This document shows, piece after piece, positions 34,318 to 43,595 of a DNA stretch of 58,524 nucleotides. Position 1 is the stretch's first letter. Every line of letters starts with the position of its first letter. The notes under the pieces were generated by a model, which was not told where the DNA came from, made no database searches, and saw only the letters and a list, made by a program, of their open reading frames with translations. Source of the DNA: Leptospira sp. (lineage in GTDB: Bacteria > Spirochaetota > Leptospiria > Leptospirales > Leptospiraceae); the NCBI GenBank assembly GCA_027531445.1, contig JAPZRK010000034.1:1-58524 (forward strand). Direction: 5' to 3'. The position numbers and the translations under genes are program-made.

Positions 34318-34899
34318 TTAATTTTTCCGCATACAATAAGTTAGTGCGACATTTTTGGGACGTGTTTCGCTTGAGGTTCGTGGGGTTCCGTTTGTGCCGT
34401 CAGTGATTGGATCTCCGATGACAAGAGCGAACTGTTGAAATGTCCCCCCTCCCACTGATTCACCACCTCCGGTATTCGTATTAACAACGCTCCCAAGATT
34501 TTGACTATGGCGGTGACCCTGAAATGCGTCTGTTTGCAAATTCCCAATGGAACGGCTTCCACTGGGATCGTTTCCTGCCGCACCTATTCCTACACTATCA
34601 CGTCCACGCACAAAAACTCCCCGCAAATCTGGCGTCCCATTGGTGCCATCAGCGGGTGCCCAGCCACTGGGACAACCATCGAGATAGAAGGGAGCGATCA
34701 GTCCTTCTGGTGCCGCGATGGAAAAGTTTAAATTGATTTTGGAGGAACTGAGGGACTCACCAGAAGAGAAAACATTCATCGCAGTTGCGGCCGCAAAAAG
34801 ACTCGTTGTTAGGAGCCCAAGGCCAATGCCTACCCCTTTTAAGAAACCAGTTTGAATTCCATCTAAATAGCGACGAGGGGAGCCAGATTTTTTTCTCAT
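34318..34899 (-). CDS. Phage tail-collar-domain protein with N-terminal membrane segment
   Basis: Protein of 193 residues. An N-terminal basic stretch is followed by a hydrophobic segment (FLKGVGIGLGLLTTSLFAAA). The rest resembles the phage tail-collar/microcystin-dependent-protein fold: GLIAPFYLDGCPSGWAPADG, TPDLRGVFVRGRD, a TDAFQGHRHSQN signature and the typical ending SETRPKNVALTYCMRKN. In phages this fold sits in tail fibres and binds receptors; here no other phage genes are present. The ATG at 34899 is chosen over an upstream TTG. It may be a surface carbohydrate- or metal-binding protein. Confidence 0.75.
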   Translation of the reverse strand: MRKKSGSPRRYLDGIQTGFLKGVGIGLGLLTTSLFAAATAMNVFSSGESLSSSKINLNFSIAAPEGLIAPFYLDGCPSGWAPADGTNGTPDLRGVFVRGRDSVGIGAAGNDPSGSRSIGNLQTDAFQGHRHSQNLGSVVNTNTGGGESVGGGTFQQFALVIGDPITDGTNGTPRTSSETRPKNVALTYCMRKN

Positions 34900-35030
34900 A
34901 CCGTTTCCAAACAAAAGGTGTTTGAATCGTCGGTCAAGGAATAACTCCTGGAAGCTAACTTATTCTAAACTATTCAGCCAATAAATATAGGGATTTCCTT
35001 CTAACAATATAGCATGGATCATGGAAAAAG

Positions 35031-37109
35031 GTGCTTAAAAATTTAGCATATTTTTTCATTCTTTCGATTGCTTCTTGGGAATTGGGTGCACAAGAAGATA
35101 TCCTGCTTCGCACAAGCGAACTCAACGATTCTTCTATATCATTGAGTCCTTATATACGATATTATGAAGACCTTCAGGGCAAACTCAGTTTGGCTGACGT
35201 GCAAACGAGTCCCATTGCTCAGCAATTCAAAAAATATCCAACACAAGCAGAAGTATTAAGCTTCGGTTATACGTCTTCCGCATATTGGTTGAGATTGACA
35301 CTTACAAATCAAACATCCTCGTTGATGGAACAAATTCTTGAAATCGGAAGTTATCCCATCTCAAGAGTGGATTTTTATAAACCTGATGATTCAAATCAGT
35401 ATACGGCTACAGTTACTGGAAGTAGATATGAATTTTCTTCTCGACCTTATAAGAATCGGTTTTTTGTTTTTCCTATATCTATACCACCAAACACATCACA
35501 GACTTATTACTTTCGTGTGGAATCTTCTGTTTCTTTAGTTCTGCAAGGAAGACTTTGGAACGTGGAGTCTTATCACAAATTTGAACGCAATGATTATCTA
35601 ATCCAGGCGATTTATTTTGGATTGGTGATCGCGATGATTTTATACAATCTCATGTTGTACTTTGCATTGAGAGATTTTCTTTATATTCAATACGTAAGTT
35701 TCGTCGCATCAGGGGCAGTGACATTAGCATCTTTGAATGGACTGGCACATGAATTCATATGGCAGAGTTCACCGCTCTGGTCGGATGTGTCAACTTATAT
35801 CGGTTTTTCGGTTACTCTTGCCTTCTTGCTTACTTTCTTAAGAAGGATGTTAAACACGCAAAGACTGCTTTCTAAATTAGATATTTATATCCGAATGCTG
35901 ATCGGTCTTTTATTTCTTCTACCTATTTGTTTTTATGCTTCCATTCAAACGTTTAGTGAGGCATCGGCCATTCTATTTGGATTAACGGGAGCCTTTATCC
36001 TTGGTATCAGTGTTTATTGTGCGATCAAACGAGAACGAAGTGCTTACTACTTTGTATCAGCTTTTTCTGTATTGTGTTTGGGTATGATTTTAACTGGGCT
36101 ATATGCAACCAAGATCATACCTGCAAATTTTGTCACAACGAATGGAATGCAGATTGGATCTGCTTTTGAAATGCTACTACTCGCCTTTGCATTGGCAGAT
36201 CGATTCAATCAAATTAAAAAAGAAAAAGTACAGGCACAAGAAAAAGCATTAAAAGCAGAGCAGGAATTAGTTGAAACTTTGAAAGCCTCAGAACGAATGC
36301 TCGAAGAAAAAGTAATTGAAAGAACCAACGAATTGAGTCGTTCATTGTCAATCATCAGAAAGGATCTTTCGACAGCTGAAAAGATCCAAAAGAACATCAT
36401 GTTGACAGATCCATCTTTGTACAAAGATCTCATCATTGCATCACGATATCTACCGATGTCAGAAGTGGGTGGAGATTTCTTTTCTATCAATAAACTAAAT
36501 GAATTTACATATAGATTTTTTTTAGCAGATGCCACGGGTCACGGAGTTCAAGCGGCGATGATCACTATGGCAATCAAAGGTATTTACGACAGCCTGAGTC
36601 AATTGGATATCGATACCAGTGAAGTTCTCGGACGATTTAATAATCATTTTATCGAAAGATATCGATCTCTAAACACTTTTTTAACATGTCTCGTTCTAGA
36701 CATTGATATCCAAAATTTTAGACTCAAGTTCGCATCCGCAGGTCATCCAACCTCTTTACTAATTCAAAACGATCAGGTAAAACATTTACAACGAACCGGC
36801 AAGATGATCGGACTGCTCAAAAATTTCGAATACAAAACCATCATCTCTGATTTTAATCCAGATGATCGCATTTTCATTTTTACAGATGGAATCTTTGAAG
36901 AATTTAATGCCAATAAAGTAGAGTTTGGCGAAGAAAGGGTAACTTCCATACTGCAACAAAACTCAAAATTAGGAGTAGAACATGCCATTGATAGCTGTTT
37001 AAAAGAACTTGATACTTTTTTAGCAGGTGTTGAAAGACAGGATGATATCACAATCCTTGGAATCCAGATTCCTTCAAAATTTAATAAACAAAATAATCTG
37101 AATGGATAG
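35031..37109 (+). CDS. 7TM-DISM receptor with PP2C (SpoIIE-type) phosphatase domain
   Basis: Protein of 692 residues from a GTG start. After a signal sequence, an extracytoplasmic 7TMR-DISMED2-like beta domain (about 25-175, with YTSSAYWLRLTLTNQTS) precedes a seven-helix 7TM-DISM module (about 185-390), a coiled-coil linker (KEKVQAQEKALKAEQELVET) and a SpoIIE/PP2C phosphatase (about 450-680) with metal motifs SEVGGDFFS, FLADATGHGVQAAM, FTDGIFEEFN and DDITILGI. It likely dephosphorylates an anti-sigma-factor antagonist or similar partner in response to a ligand. No partner switch genes are adjacent. Confidence 0.88.
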   Translation: MLKNLAYFFILSIASWELGAQEDILLRTSELNDSSISLSPYIRYYEDLQGKLSLADVQTSPIAQQFKKYPTQAEVLSFGYTSSAYWLRLTLTNQTSSLMEQILEIGSYPISRVDFYKPDDSNQYTATVTGSRYEFSSRPYKNRFFVFPISIPPNTSQTYYFRVESSVSLVLQGRLWNVESYHKFERNDYLIQAIYFGLVIAMILYNLMLYFALRDFLYIQYVSFVASGAVTLASLNGLAHEFIWQSSPLWSDVSTYIGFSVTLAFLLTFLRRMLNTQRLLSKLDIYIRMLIGLLFLLPICFYASIQTFSEASAILFGLTGAFILGISVYCAIKRERSAYYFVSAFSVLCLGMILTGLYATKIIPANFVTTNGMQIGSAFEMLLLAFALADRFNQIKKEKVQAQEKALKAEQELVETLKASERMLEEKVIERTNELSRSLSIIRKDLSTAEKIQKNIMLTDPSLYKDLIIASRYLPMSEVGGDFFSINKLNEFTYRFFLADATGHGVQAAMITMAIKGIYDSLSQLDIDTSEVLGRFNNHFIERYRSLNTFLTCLVLDIDIQNFRLKFASAGHPTSLLIQNDQVKHLQRTGKMIGLLKNFEYKTIISDFNPDDRIFIFTDGIFEEFNANKVEFGEERVTSILQQNSKLGVEHAIDSCLKELDTFLAGVERQDDITILGIQIPSKFNKQNNLNG

Positions 37110-37111
37110 AT

Positions 37112-37723
37112 TCATATCGCAAAAACCAAAGTGCGATTTGTTTTACCCCTCAGCGTGATATTTCCGATTTTTCGAAATTGATAGTCGCCAGCTAACGAAA
37201 CAGTAGCGGCAGTTACAAGCAAATTAAGTAACGGTTTAGAAAATGGACGACTGCTTCAGGGCTATGATTTTCTGAATATGAAGTAAATCCAGCCAAATCG
37301 CAAAACATAACCGTGACATGCTTTAACTCACCTTTGATTGATTGTTCTTGTAAAAGATAATCTCTCACAGACGGGTCCACAATTCGACCAAAGAGTTCGC
37401 GCATTTTTTCCCTTTCACCCAATCCGCGCGCCATTGCATTAATATCCGCTGCTAGTATTCCGATCTCATCACCAGATGTAACCGATACGGAGGCATCGAA
37501 AGCACCTGACTGGATTTTGCTTGTTGCAAGTTGCATTTCTCGAAGAGGCTCACTGATAAACCGACTTTGTAACCAAGTCAGCATTCCTCCAAGGAATGGA
37601 CGCAACGACAATTCCATTTGAAATCAAACTCGCTATGATCATTGCAAGGTAACATTTCAAGAAGTATTTTTTTGGATCTGCAGAATCATCCTTTGTATAA
37701 TTAGGTTCTATCAATCTACGCAT
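37112..37723 (-). pseudogene. HAMP-linked class III cyclase relic
   Basis: From ATG at 37723 the sequence reads MRRLIEPNYTKDDSADPKKY and a membrane helix. It then shifts frame near 37600 into FISEPLREMQLATSKIQSGA (HAMP-like) and a cyclase start GELKHVTVMFCDLAGFTSYS with VVHFLNRYL. The catalytic middle is missing. A third frame resumes at LLVTAATVSLAGDYQFRKIG and NITLRGKTNRTLVFAI, the typical cyclase C-terminus, stopping at 37112-37114. It thus has an internal deletion of roughly 100 codons plus at least one frameshift. It was probably cotranscribed with the membrane protein gene just upstream, whose stop codon almost touches its ATG. Confidence 0.75.
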
Positions 37724-37724
37724 A

Positions 37725-38333
37725 TTATGCTCTTTTGAAAATAAAATAAATAAATCCACCTAACAAATAAAAGGAAATAACAATGAGGAAGGCTACATTA
37801 AAAATGAGACAACTTTCATTTAATGTAGGTAGCTTTTCGAAATTGCTTTTCACAAAGTTTAAGCTCAATTCATCTTGAGTAGCAAAACCCAACTGTTTTG
37901 ATTTGAACTCACTCAGATTTTCCAGAAATTGAGTGGAAACTTCATCCTGTTCTGCAACATCAAAGAATTCATCTGTTTTGATATTGTACGCTTCGTAAAA
38001 AGGGGATGTGTACTTTGTATAATACCAATTATCTTTTGCAAATTCAACGACATTAACGATTGTCCCATCTACTTCAAAATTCCCACATAGAAAACAAAAT
38101 GGAAAAATGGTTTCTTTATACTTCACAATTGAAATCGTATTTGACTTCAATACCAAAAAAGCCGCTCTTTCATTGATTTTGTACAATTGATGATCAAATT
38201 CTCGATTGAGAGCAAAAACTTTGGTTCTCGAGCGATTCGTATTTTCCACAAATTTGTATATGATCGTAACACCCAGATACATGCCCAAAAGCAATATGAG
38301 TATACTAAAGTAGGATGAATTTAATTTTTTCAA
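37725..38333 (-). CDS. Membrane protein, probable sensor partner of the cyclase relic
   Basis: Protein of 202 residues with an N-terminal helix (YFSILILLLGMYLGVTIIY), a predicted extracytoplasmic domain of about 135 residues and a C-terminal helix (LIFNVAFLIVISFYLLGGFI). Cysteines occur as FPFCFLCGNFE and CLIFN. The two-helix arrangement is like that of extracytoplasmic sensor modules. The stop codon lies one base before the ATG of the cyclase relic, so the pair may once have formed a sensor and output. No family is recognised, and it may no longer be functional. Confidence 0.6.
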   Translation of the reverse strand: MKKLNSSYFSILILLLGMYLGVTIIYKFVENTNRSRTKVFALNREFDHQLYKINERAAFLVLKSNTISIVKYKETIFPFCFLCGNFEVDGTIVNVVEFAKDNWYYTKYTSPFYEAYNIKTDEFFDVAEQDEVSTQFLENLSEFKSKQLGFATQDELSLNFVKSNFEKLPTLNESCLIFNVAFLIVISFYLLGGFIYFIFKRA

Positions 38334-38513
38334 GATCAGTTTTCTCCATTGGACAAATAGCTTACTGATTTGATAAAGGTAAAACTATTTTTCTATGGGA
38401 AACTGCCTTACATAATAAATTCTTTCCAATTCATGGTTTATTTAAGTATGGAGGATAACAAAAAAAAGATTTGCTTAACCCCAGCCATCGAGGTTTACTT
38501 AGCCTGTTACATC

Positions 38514-39725
38514 ATGAAATATCGGAAATTTAAAAATTTTGAAATATTGTCTCGAGTAACATTAGCATACTTATCTATTTTATTTTTCGTTCTCCTCTCT
38601 TGCCAAAAGAAAGAAACAGATAACACGCAAGCATTGATGCTACTCTATTGTATTCAAGAAGTGCGAAATTATGTGGATACAAACCCGAATTTCGTCCGCG
38701 TAAATGACAATGGCTCCATTTATGCAGGCATATTTCGACCGGCACCCATTAGTAGCAATGTTGGACCAAATGATGTGACATTAGCCTACAGTGAAAACGG
38801 AGAATCGTTTGAAAATCGATCAAATCAGCTTACGGGTTTAATCGGTGGCGCCGTTTCCTACTCTTTTGCAAGTAACTCACTCATATACTCTGTGCTTGGC
38901 GATTGGACTGTATCCAATTCAAACGATGGTGGTAAAACATGGGCTAAAATTTATGTGGATACCACACCACAATCATTCACTTCTTTAGTCTCAGGTGGTT
39001 TCTCTTATATCAATATCAATGCCGATGGAAAAGGTGGGAAATTTCCCATCTCATCCTCATCCTCAACTAGAAAGTATTATGACTATACCGAAGACGGCGG
39101 AAAATCATGGACTCGGGTCAATTCCGACCTCCTAGGAAATCAAACAATAACGAATATTAGCTTTAAACCAAATGGAGACTATTTTTTTCGCTCGGTGTCG
39201 TGGAGTTCCAACGCTTCTGGATCAACGGCGAATGTATTACTTGCAAATCGCACTGAACTAACAAAGATACAGGATCTAATGGAAGGTACAAATAGCTCTG
39301 TTTCCAATTTTAGATTTATTTCAAATAGTATTGGTTATGTTATAAACAAAAACAAACTCTGGAAAACAGTCAATGGAGGAACCAATTGGCAAGCTGTTAC
39401 TACTACCTTCACATCCGATTTGAGGTCTTTTGAATTTGAAACGGAACAGAAAGGATGGATGATCGGTGGTATCAATGGATTGCAGTTTTTTGAAACATCC
39501 GATGGTGGCTCGACATGGACCCAAATTTCGCTTCCGTTTTCTTTATCAAGTAACAGCACTCTTTCTAGCAACGCAGGTAAAATTGCGATCCTCTCTGATA
39601 AGAATATTTATACTTCCAAAAATTTGTTTCAAACTTACACAGTAGGCAACGCAGGACTAAAAGTATTAACTACGATGGGAACGAATGCATCACAAAACCC
39701 TGCTTGTATTCCATTCAGTTTATAG
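38514..39725 (+). CDS. Asp-box (Ycf48/BNR-like) propeller lipoprotein
   Basis: Lipoprotein of 403 residues beginning MKYRKFKNF, with hydrophobic segment and lipobox VLLSC. The reading frame is open for 48 codons upstream, but that part has no signal sequence and precedes an internal ATG. Four Asp-box-like turns are seen (SNDGGKTWAKI, TEDGGKSWTRV, TVNGGTNWQAV, TSDGGSTWTQI), typical of BNR/Ycf48 propellers found in sialidases and photosystem assembly factors. Its surface or periplasmic function here is unknown. No other genes share its direction nearby. Confidence 0.8.
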   Translation: MKYRKFKNFEILSRVTLAYLSILFFVLLSCQKKETDNTQALMLLYCIQEVRNYVDTNPNFVRVNDNGSIYAGIFRPAPISSNVGPNDVTLAYSENGESFENRSNQLTGLIGGAVSYSFASNSLIYSVLGDWTVSNSNDGGKTWAKIYVDTTPQSFTSLVSGGFSYININADGKGGKFPISSSSSTRKYYDYTEDGGKSWTRVNSDLLGNQTITNISFKPNGDYFFRSVSWSSNASGSTANVLLANRTELTKIQDLMEGTNSSVSNFRFISNSIGYVINKNKLWKTVNGGTNWQAVTTTFTSDLRSFEFETEQKGWMIGGINGLQFFETSDGGSTWTQISLPFSLSSNSTLSSNAGKIAILSDKNIYTSKNLFQTYTVGNAGLKVLTTMGTNASQNPACIPFSL

Positions 39726-39751
39726 CTTTTGCAACATCCGTATTACTTGGC

Positions 39752-40639
39752 TTAATTCTTCTTCGAAGTTAAACTGCTTAACTTTCCCGAAGAAATCCAT
39801 TCTACTAACATTGGCCATAGTTTTTTACGTTGTCCTGGCTTCAGGAATCCAAAATGTCCGATCTCTTTTTCTCCAATTTCATTTGGATGGATATGAACAT
39901 GTTGCAATTCATTAGAATCCAATTTCGCCAATATGGATTGGACGGACTTAAGTCCTAACACTTCGTCATCAGAAAAACTAATCGCTAATTTTGGAACATT
40001 ATAGGAAGAAAGATATGCACCTCTAGGATTCAAGGAACTGTCTTCGATGAAATCTTTTTTTAAACCATAATTTGCCCAATCCAAAGCTATGTTTTTGGGT
40101 AACGGCATTCCATAATAATGTTTGCTAGTCGGTAAAATTCCATATTTTTTAATCGCGGAGGGAATTAAAAACTTCCAAGACACATATATTTGAATGTTTT
40201 TTGGAAAAGGAAAACAATTATAATAACCATCACCCACATTTAAAAGAATAAGACTTTTTAATTTTTCCATAGGTTTGATAAAACCTAACAACCATCCTCC
40301 ACCGCTATGCCCGATAATGTGAAAATCTGCATTTTTATGTTTCTCAGTTACAAACATCTGCAAAGCATTCATATCCAAAGTTGCCCAGGTGTAAAGCCCA
40401 TCCGTTACTAACTTGGGGTCACCTGAATCTCCCATTCCACGATAATCGATCGTATACACATGAAAACCATATTGAGAGAGATATTTTGCAAGTGGCGCAT
40501 AAAATCCTCGTTTTACACCCACGGCAGGATAAATCATAATCACCTGCTCTTTGACTGGCTCAAAACCTAATGCCTCAAAATACGTACATGTAAGATTATA
40601 ACCATCTCTCGCTTGAATTTGAAAAGTTGTAATCGACAT
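39752..40639 (-). CDS. Alpha/beta-hydrolase of the serine-aminopeptidase/lysophospholipase type
   Basis: Cytoplasmic hydrolase of about 295 residues. The start ATG at 40639 has an AAGGAG ribosome site. An upstream in-frame codon at 40675 would lie within the promoter region. Motifs: IYPAVGVKRGFYAPLAKYL, YRGMGDSG, nucleophile elbow GHSGGG, an acid around SFSDDEVLG and a catalytic His in EIGHFGF. Substrate is unknown. It is divergent from a TetR gene, and two inverted operators lie in the shared region, so it is probably induced when the TetR ligand appears. Confidence 0.85.
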   Translation of the reverse strand: MSITTFQIQARDGYNLTCTYFEALGFEPVKEQVIMIYPAVGVKRGFYAPLAKYLSQYGFHVYTIDYRGMGDSGDPKLVTDGLYTWATLDMNALQMFVTEKHKNADFHIIGHSGGGWLLGFIKPMEKLKSLILLNVGDGYYNCFPFPKNIQIYVSWKFLIPSAIKKYGILPTSKHYYGMPLPKNIALDWANYGLKKDFIEDSSLNPRGAYLSSYNVPKLAISFSDDEVLGLKSVQSILAKLDSNELQHVHIHPNEIGEKEIGHFGFLKPGQRKKLWPMLVEWISSGKLSSLTSKKN

Positions 40640-40691
40640 ATTTTTCTCCTTGAAGAATTTAACGACTTGATTCATTGTATCTAATTAGTGA

Positions 40692-40704
40692 AACGATCGG
40701 TCTA
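40692..40704. promoter_or_regulatory. TetR operator-like site 1
   Basis: AACGATCGGTCTA, whose reverse complement is TAGACCGATCGTT, lies between the divergent hydrolase and TetR starts. It shares the half-site GGTCTA with site 2, whose matching half begins 35 bases further on. Confidence 0.5.
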
Positions 40705-40725
40705 TTTACTGAATTAATACAAATG

Positions 40726-40739
40726 TACCGACCGGTCTA
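40726..40739. promoter_or_regulatory. TetR operator-like site 2
   Basis: TACCGACCGGTCTA contains the perfect 8-bp palindrome GACCGGTC and ends nine bases before the TetR start codon. TAGACCG-type half-sites occur in both copies, suggesting two dimers bound across the divergent promoters. Confidence 0.55.
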
Positions 40740-40748
40740 CTTATTTTT

Positions 40749-41309
40749 ATGAAACCGAAAGAAAAAATACTGGAAAGTTCTTATACCTTGTTCAGGGAAA
40801 AGGGTTATCAAGCTACTGGGATTTCTGAAATTTTAGAAAAAGCAGGCGCATACAAAAAAACACTTTATGATCATTTTGAATCAAAAGACCACATCGGATT
40901 TGAATATCTTGATCACTTGTCGATTCAACAATCGAGTGTTATGTTAAAGATGCTGGATAAGGCAAAAGGTGTTGATGATTTCATTGAAAAATGGGTAAGT
41001 TTTGTGCTTAGAAATCAAAGACATTCGGCAAGAAAAGATTGTCCCATCGCTCTTTTCTCAGGAGAAGTTTCTCACCTTCCCCAATTTGAACGTCATACAA
41101 GTAAAGCAGTCCAACACGTCTTAGATACCATCGAATCATGCATTCAAAAATTCAGATCTGATGTAAAATCCGAAACATTAAGGTCTTTGAGTACAGAACT
41201 TTATATTCTCTACTTGGGTGGCCTGCGTTTGTATTCTTTAACGAAAGATCGAAAGGTCATTGAAAGAATGAAAGAGCAAATGAAAATTATAGTGTTAAGA
41301 AAAAAATAG
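40749..41309 (+). CDS. TetR-family regulator
   Basis: Protein of 186 residues. The N-terminal helix-turn-helix reads GYQATGISEILEKAGAYKKT followed by LYDHFESKDHIGFEYL, typical of TetR. The C-terminal domain (about 60-186) has a Cys-Pro in ARKDCPIALFSGEVSHLP, common in the YxaF/LmrA-like TetR subgroup. It is divergent from the alpha/beta-hydrolase gene and is followed after 12 bases by a SnoaL-like gene, so it likely regulates both from paired palindromes. Confidence 0.88.
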   Translation: MKPKEKILESSYTLFREKGYQATGISEILEKAGAYKKTLYDHFESKDHIGFEYLDHLSIQQSSVMLKMLDKAKGVDDFIEKWVSFVLRNQRHSARKDCPIALFSGEVSHLPQFERHTSKAVQHVLDTIESCIQKFRSDVKSETLRSLSTELYILYLGGLRLYSLTKDRKVIERMKEQMKIIVLRKK

Positions 41310-41321
41310 ATTGAGGACTCA

Positions 41322-41717
41322 ATGGATACAATATTAAACAAAAAATTAGTCGCGGATTTCTTTACTGCATTGAACGAACAAAGAATGAATGATGCCTTTG
41401 GATACTTCGCAGAAGATTTACATTGGTGGATTCTTGGAAATATACCTGTCTCCGGAAATTATGATAAACGCAAAATTAGTCTTGGCTTAAAGTTGATATT
41501 TCGTTCATTTGATGGATTTAAGTTTACATTAGGCGAAATGACTGCCGAAGAAAACAGAGTAAGTGTTATCGCCGAATCAAATGCAGTCCGAAAGTCCAAT
41601 TCTAAGAAATATAACAATCATTATCACTTTTTATTCTCCTTTGAAAATGGAAAAATCAAAACAGTAAAGGAATATTTTGATACAGTACATGCAGTTTGGA
41701 TTGAAGAGTCTTCATGA
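41322..41717 (+). CDS. SnoaL/NTF2-like protein
   Basis: Small cytoplasmic protein of 131 residues with the SnoaL-like NTF2 fold: ADFFTALNEQRMNDAFGYFA, EDLHWWILGNIPVSG and the C-terminal KYNNHYHFLFSFENGKIKTV and KEYFDT. Members include ketosteroid isomerases, cyclases and many uncharacterised enzymes. A GAGGA ribosome site precedes the ATG. It is 12 bases behind the TetR gene and probably in the same operon, suggesting a small-molecule substrate shared with the hydrolase. The 3' end overlaps the convergent kinase gene by 6 bases. Confidence 0.8.
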   Translation: MDTILNKKLVADFFTALNEQRMNDAFGYFAEDLHWWILGNIPVSGNYDKRKISLGLKLIFRSFDGFKFTLGEMTAEENRVSVIAESNAVRKSNSKKYNNHYHFLFSFENGKIKTVKEYFDTVHAVWIEESS

Positions 41718-43595
41718 GACTGCTTTTGGGATAAATATTTCTAATTCAAAGATGGAATCGCGAATCGTAGCTTTCGCCGTTCCATTCAGGAGAGTCAATC
41801 TTGTTGAAATGCTCTTTAACACTAATATTTCTTTTCCTATTTTTTTCTGACACTGGTTTCTTTGATTAAAAAGAATATCTCCATTCACAAAAGTTAGATT
41901 CCATTCCGTTTCTCCGATTCCATACTTTATGTCATTAGTGCAAACTTCGTAAAAGATATAGTAAAGATTGAGATAGAAGTCTCGATTTTTTGGAGAGATT
42001 TTTAAATTATGGAAGTGTTGAATCATTGGCTCTGTAAGATTCAAATTTATTTCTCTTCCGATTTCGGAATACCTGCGGAGAAGTTTTAGATTCAAGCCCG
42101 TTAAAAAATTTTCATAGAGAAGACTCAAATCTTCGATTTCCAATACATTCGCACGTAAAGAAACCAATATTGAATTTAACCTTTCCCGAAGACCAAATAA
42201 AAAAGATTTTCGACTACTTTGCGATTTTAAAATTTCTCGATCTAATAGAATTTTTAAATCAGTAAGACCCGCTCCGAGATTGTCGTGAACCATAAGTTGC
42301 ATTTCTTCTCTTTGTTTAGAGAGAGCTCTCAGATTCTCCTCTTGCATCTGCAATTCAATATTGGCTCTAGTTTCTATTGCGTATGAAAAGTATTTGCTCA
42401 AAGATATAGACTGGAAGGTTACATAGATGGCATAGCCTATAATTAAGTAAATTCCACCTGTCGAGCCGTACAGATTGAGAAAAACTGCAATATAACAAGA
42501 AAGAGAAAGTCCAAACAAACCAATTCCCATAAGATAGTGAACTTGCTTTTCATCTCTATGTAAGTAGAGTAAAATAGCAGAATGAAGAAAAAATAGGATC
42601 ACAAACGAAATCACGTAGTATAGGTTGAAATAATATTTCCAAAATCCAGGAAAGAAAGGAGAAAGAAATGCGATGGCACCTCCAAAAAGAAACAATTCAC
42701 TAATGAATGGAATTTTTTTTCTTTGAAATAAGTGTATCAGAAACTGGTTAGCGGCAAGTAAGGATAGAATATTGATGAAATGAACTACATTCGAAACAAT
42801 TACTGTAGGTAGAACTGGTATAAAAAAGAGGTAAAGTTTAGAATTGATAAAGGGTATTCGCATCAGAAATGTCAAACAGAGCAATGAAAAATAAAAGAAA
42901 ACGAATTGATTCCGGTTTAGAAGAAAAAATGCAAGATGGTAAACAAACGCTCCAAAAATCAAACCGAAGATAAAGATTTCTACCAAATAGTTTTGCAACT
43001 GATAACGATGCATTTGTTTGGCACTTGCCAACAGAAATTGGCCTCTAGGCCCTCCTCGAAAATAATCTCTATTAGAAAAATGAATTACTATATCTAAAAA
43101 TTGTTCCTTAGTAGAAAATTCGACAAGAGTATTCAATCGCAAAGGAACCATCTCATCTAAATTAGCTGAAACTTTTCCTACTTCAAATAAAGATACACCG
43201 TTGATATACAATTTTGAGGCGGAAAACGGATGCTGAAAGAAGACCGAAAAATTTTTTTCTTTTTTTTCATTTTGTATTTTCACCTTTATTCTGTAAGTTG
43301 CATACCCTTTTGCTGGCAAATAATCATTTTCAATTTTTTGAGATGTCCAAACTCGGAATGGAACAAATAAAGTTGGCTTAGGTGGAACCTTTGCTTCAGA
43401 AAAGGTATCTGGTTGGATCAATTGTCCCCAATAAAATTCCCAATTTTCGGAGAGGTTGATGGGAATCTGGTCTTCCCAGGATATATTCGAAAGATCATGA
43501 TAGGATTGATCGGTTGGACGGTTCTCTTGATTCGTAAAACAGTTAGTGACAAAGAATAGACAGATCGACAGAAACGGAAGAAGTGGGATACGCAT
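41712..43595 (-). CDS. 7TM-DISM sensor histidine kinase with degenerate ATPase domain
   Basis: Protein of 627 residues. The N-terminus has a signal peptide with lipobox-like FFVTNC, then a DISM-type extracytoplasmic beta domain (GYATYRIKVKIQNE, ASKLYINGVSLFEVGKVS), seven transmembrane helices (about 200-400), a coiled coil and a NarL-type dimerisation box (EEMQLMVHDNLGAGLTDLK, His likely phosphorylated). The ATP-binding domain keeps a weak N-box (FYEVCTNDIKYGIG), but the expected DxGxG G1 motif is replaced by GDILFNQRNQC. Kinase activity is therefore uncertain. Its start codon overlaps the stop of the NarL regulator gene by one base, so the two are translationally coupled. Confidence 0.8.
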   Translation of the reverse strand: MRIPLLPFLSICLFFVTNCFTNQENRPTDQSYHDLSNISWEDQIPINLSENWEFYWGQLIQPDTFSEAKVPPKPTLFVPFRVWTSQKIENDYLPAKGYATYRIKVKIQNEKKEKNFSVFFQHPFSASKLYINGVSLFEVGKVSANLDEMVPLRLNTLVEFSTKEQFLDIVIHFSNRDYFRGGPRGQFLLASAKQMHRYQLQNYLVEIFIFGLIFGAFVYHLAFFLLNRNQFVFFYFSLLCLTFLMRIPFINSKLYLFFIPVLPTVIVSNVVHFINILSLLAANQFLIHLFQRKKIPFISELFLFGGAIAFLSPFFPGFWKYYFNLYYVISFVILFFLHSAILLYLHRDEKQVHYLMGIGLFGLSLSCYIAVFLNLYGSTGGIYLIIGYAIYVTFQSISLSKYFSYAIETRANIELQMQEENLRALSKQREEMQLMVHDNLGAGLTDLKILLDREILKSQSSRKSFLFGLRERLNSILVSLRANVLEIEDLSLLYENFLTGLNLKLLRRYSEIGREINLNLTEPMIQHFHNLKISPKNRDFYLNLYYIFYEVCTNDIKYGIGETEWNLTFVNGDILFNQRNQCQKKIGKEILVLKSISTRLTLLNGTAKATIRDSIFELEIFIPKAVS

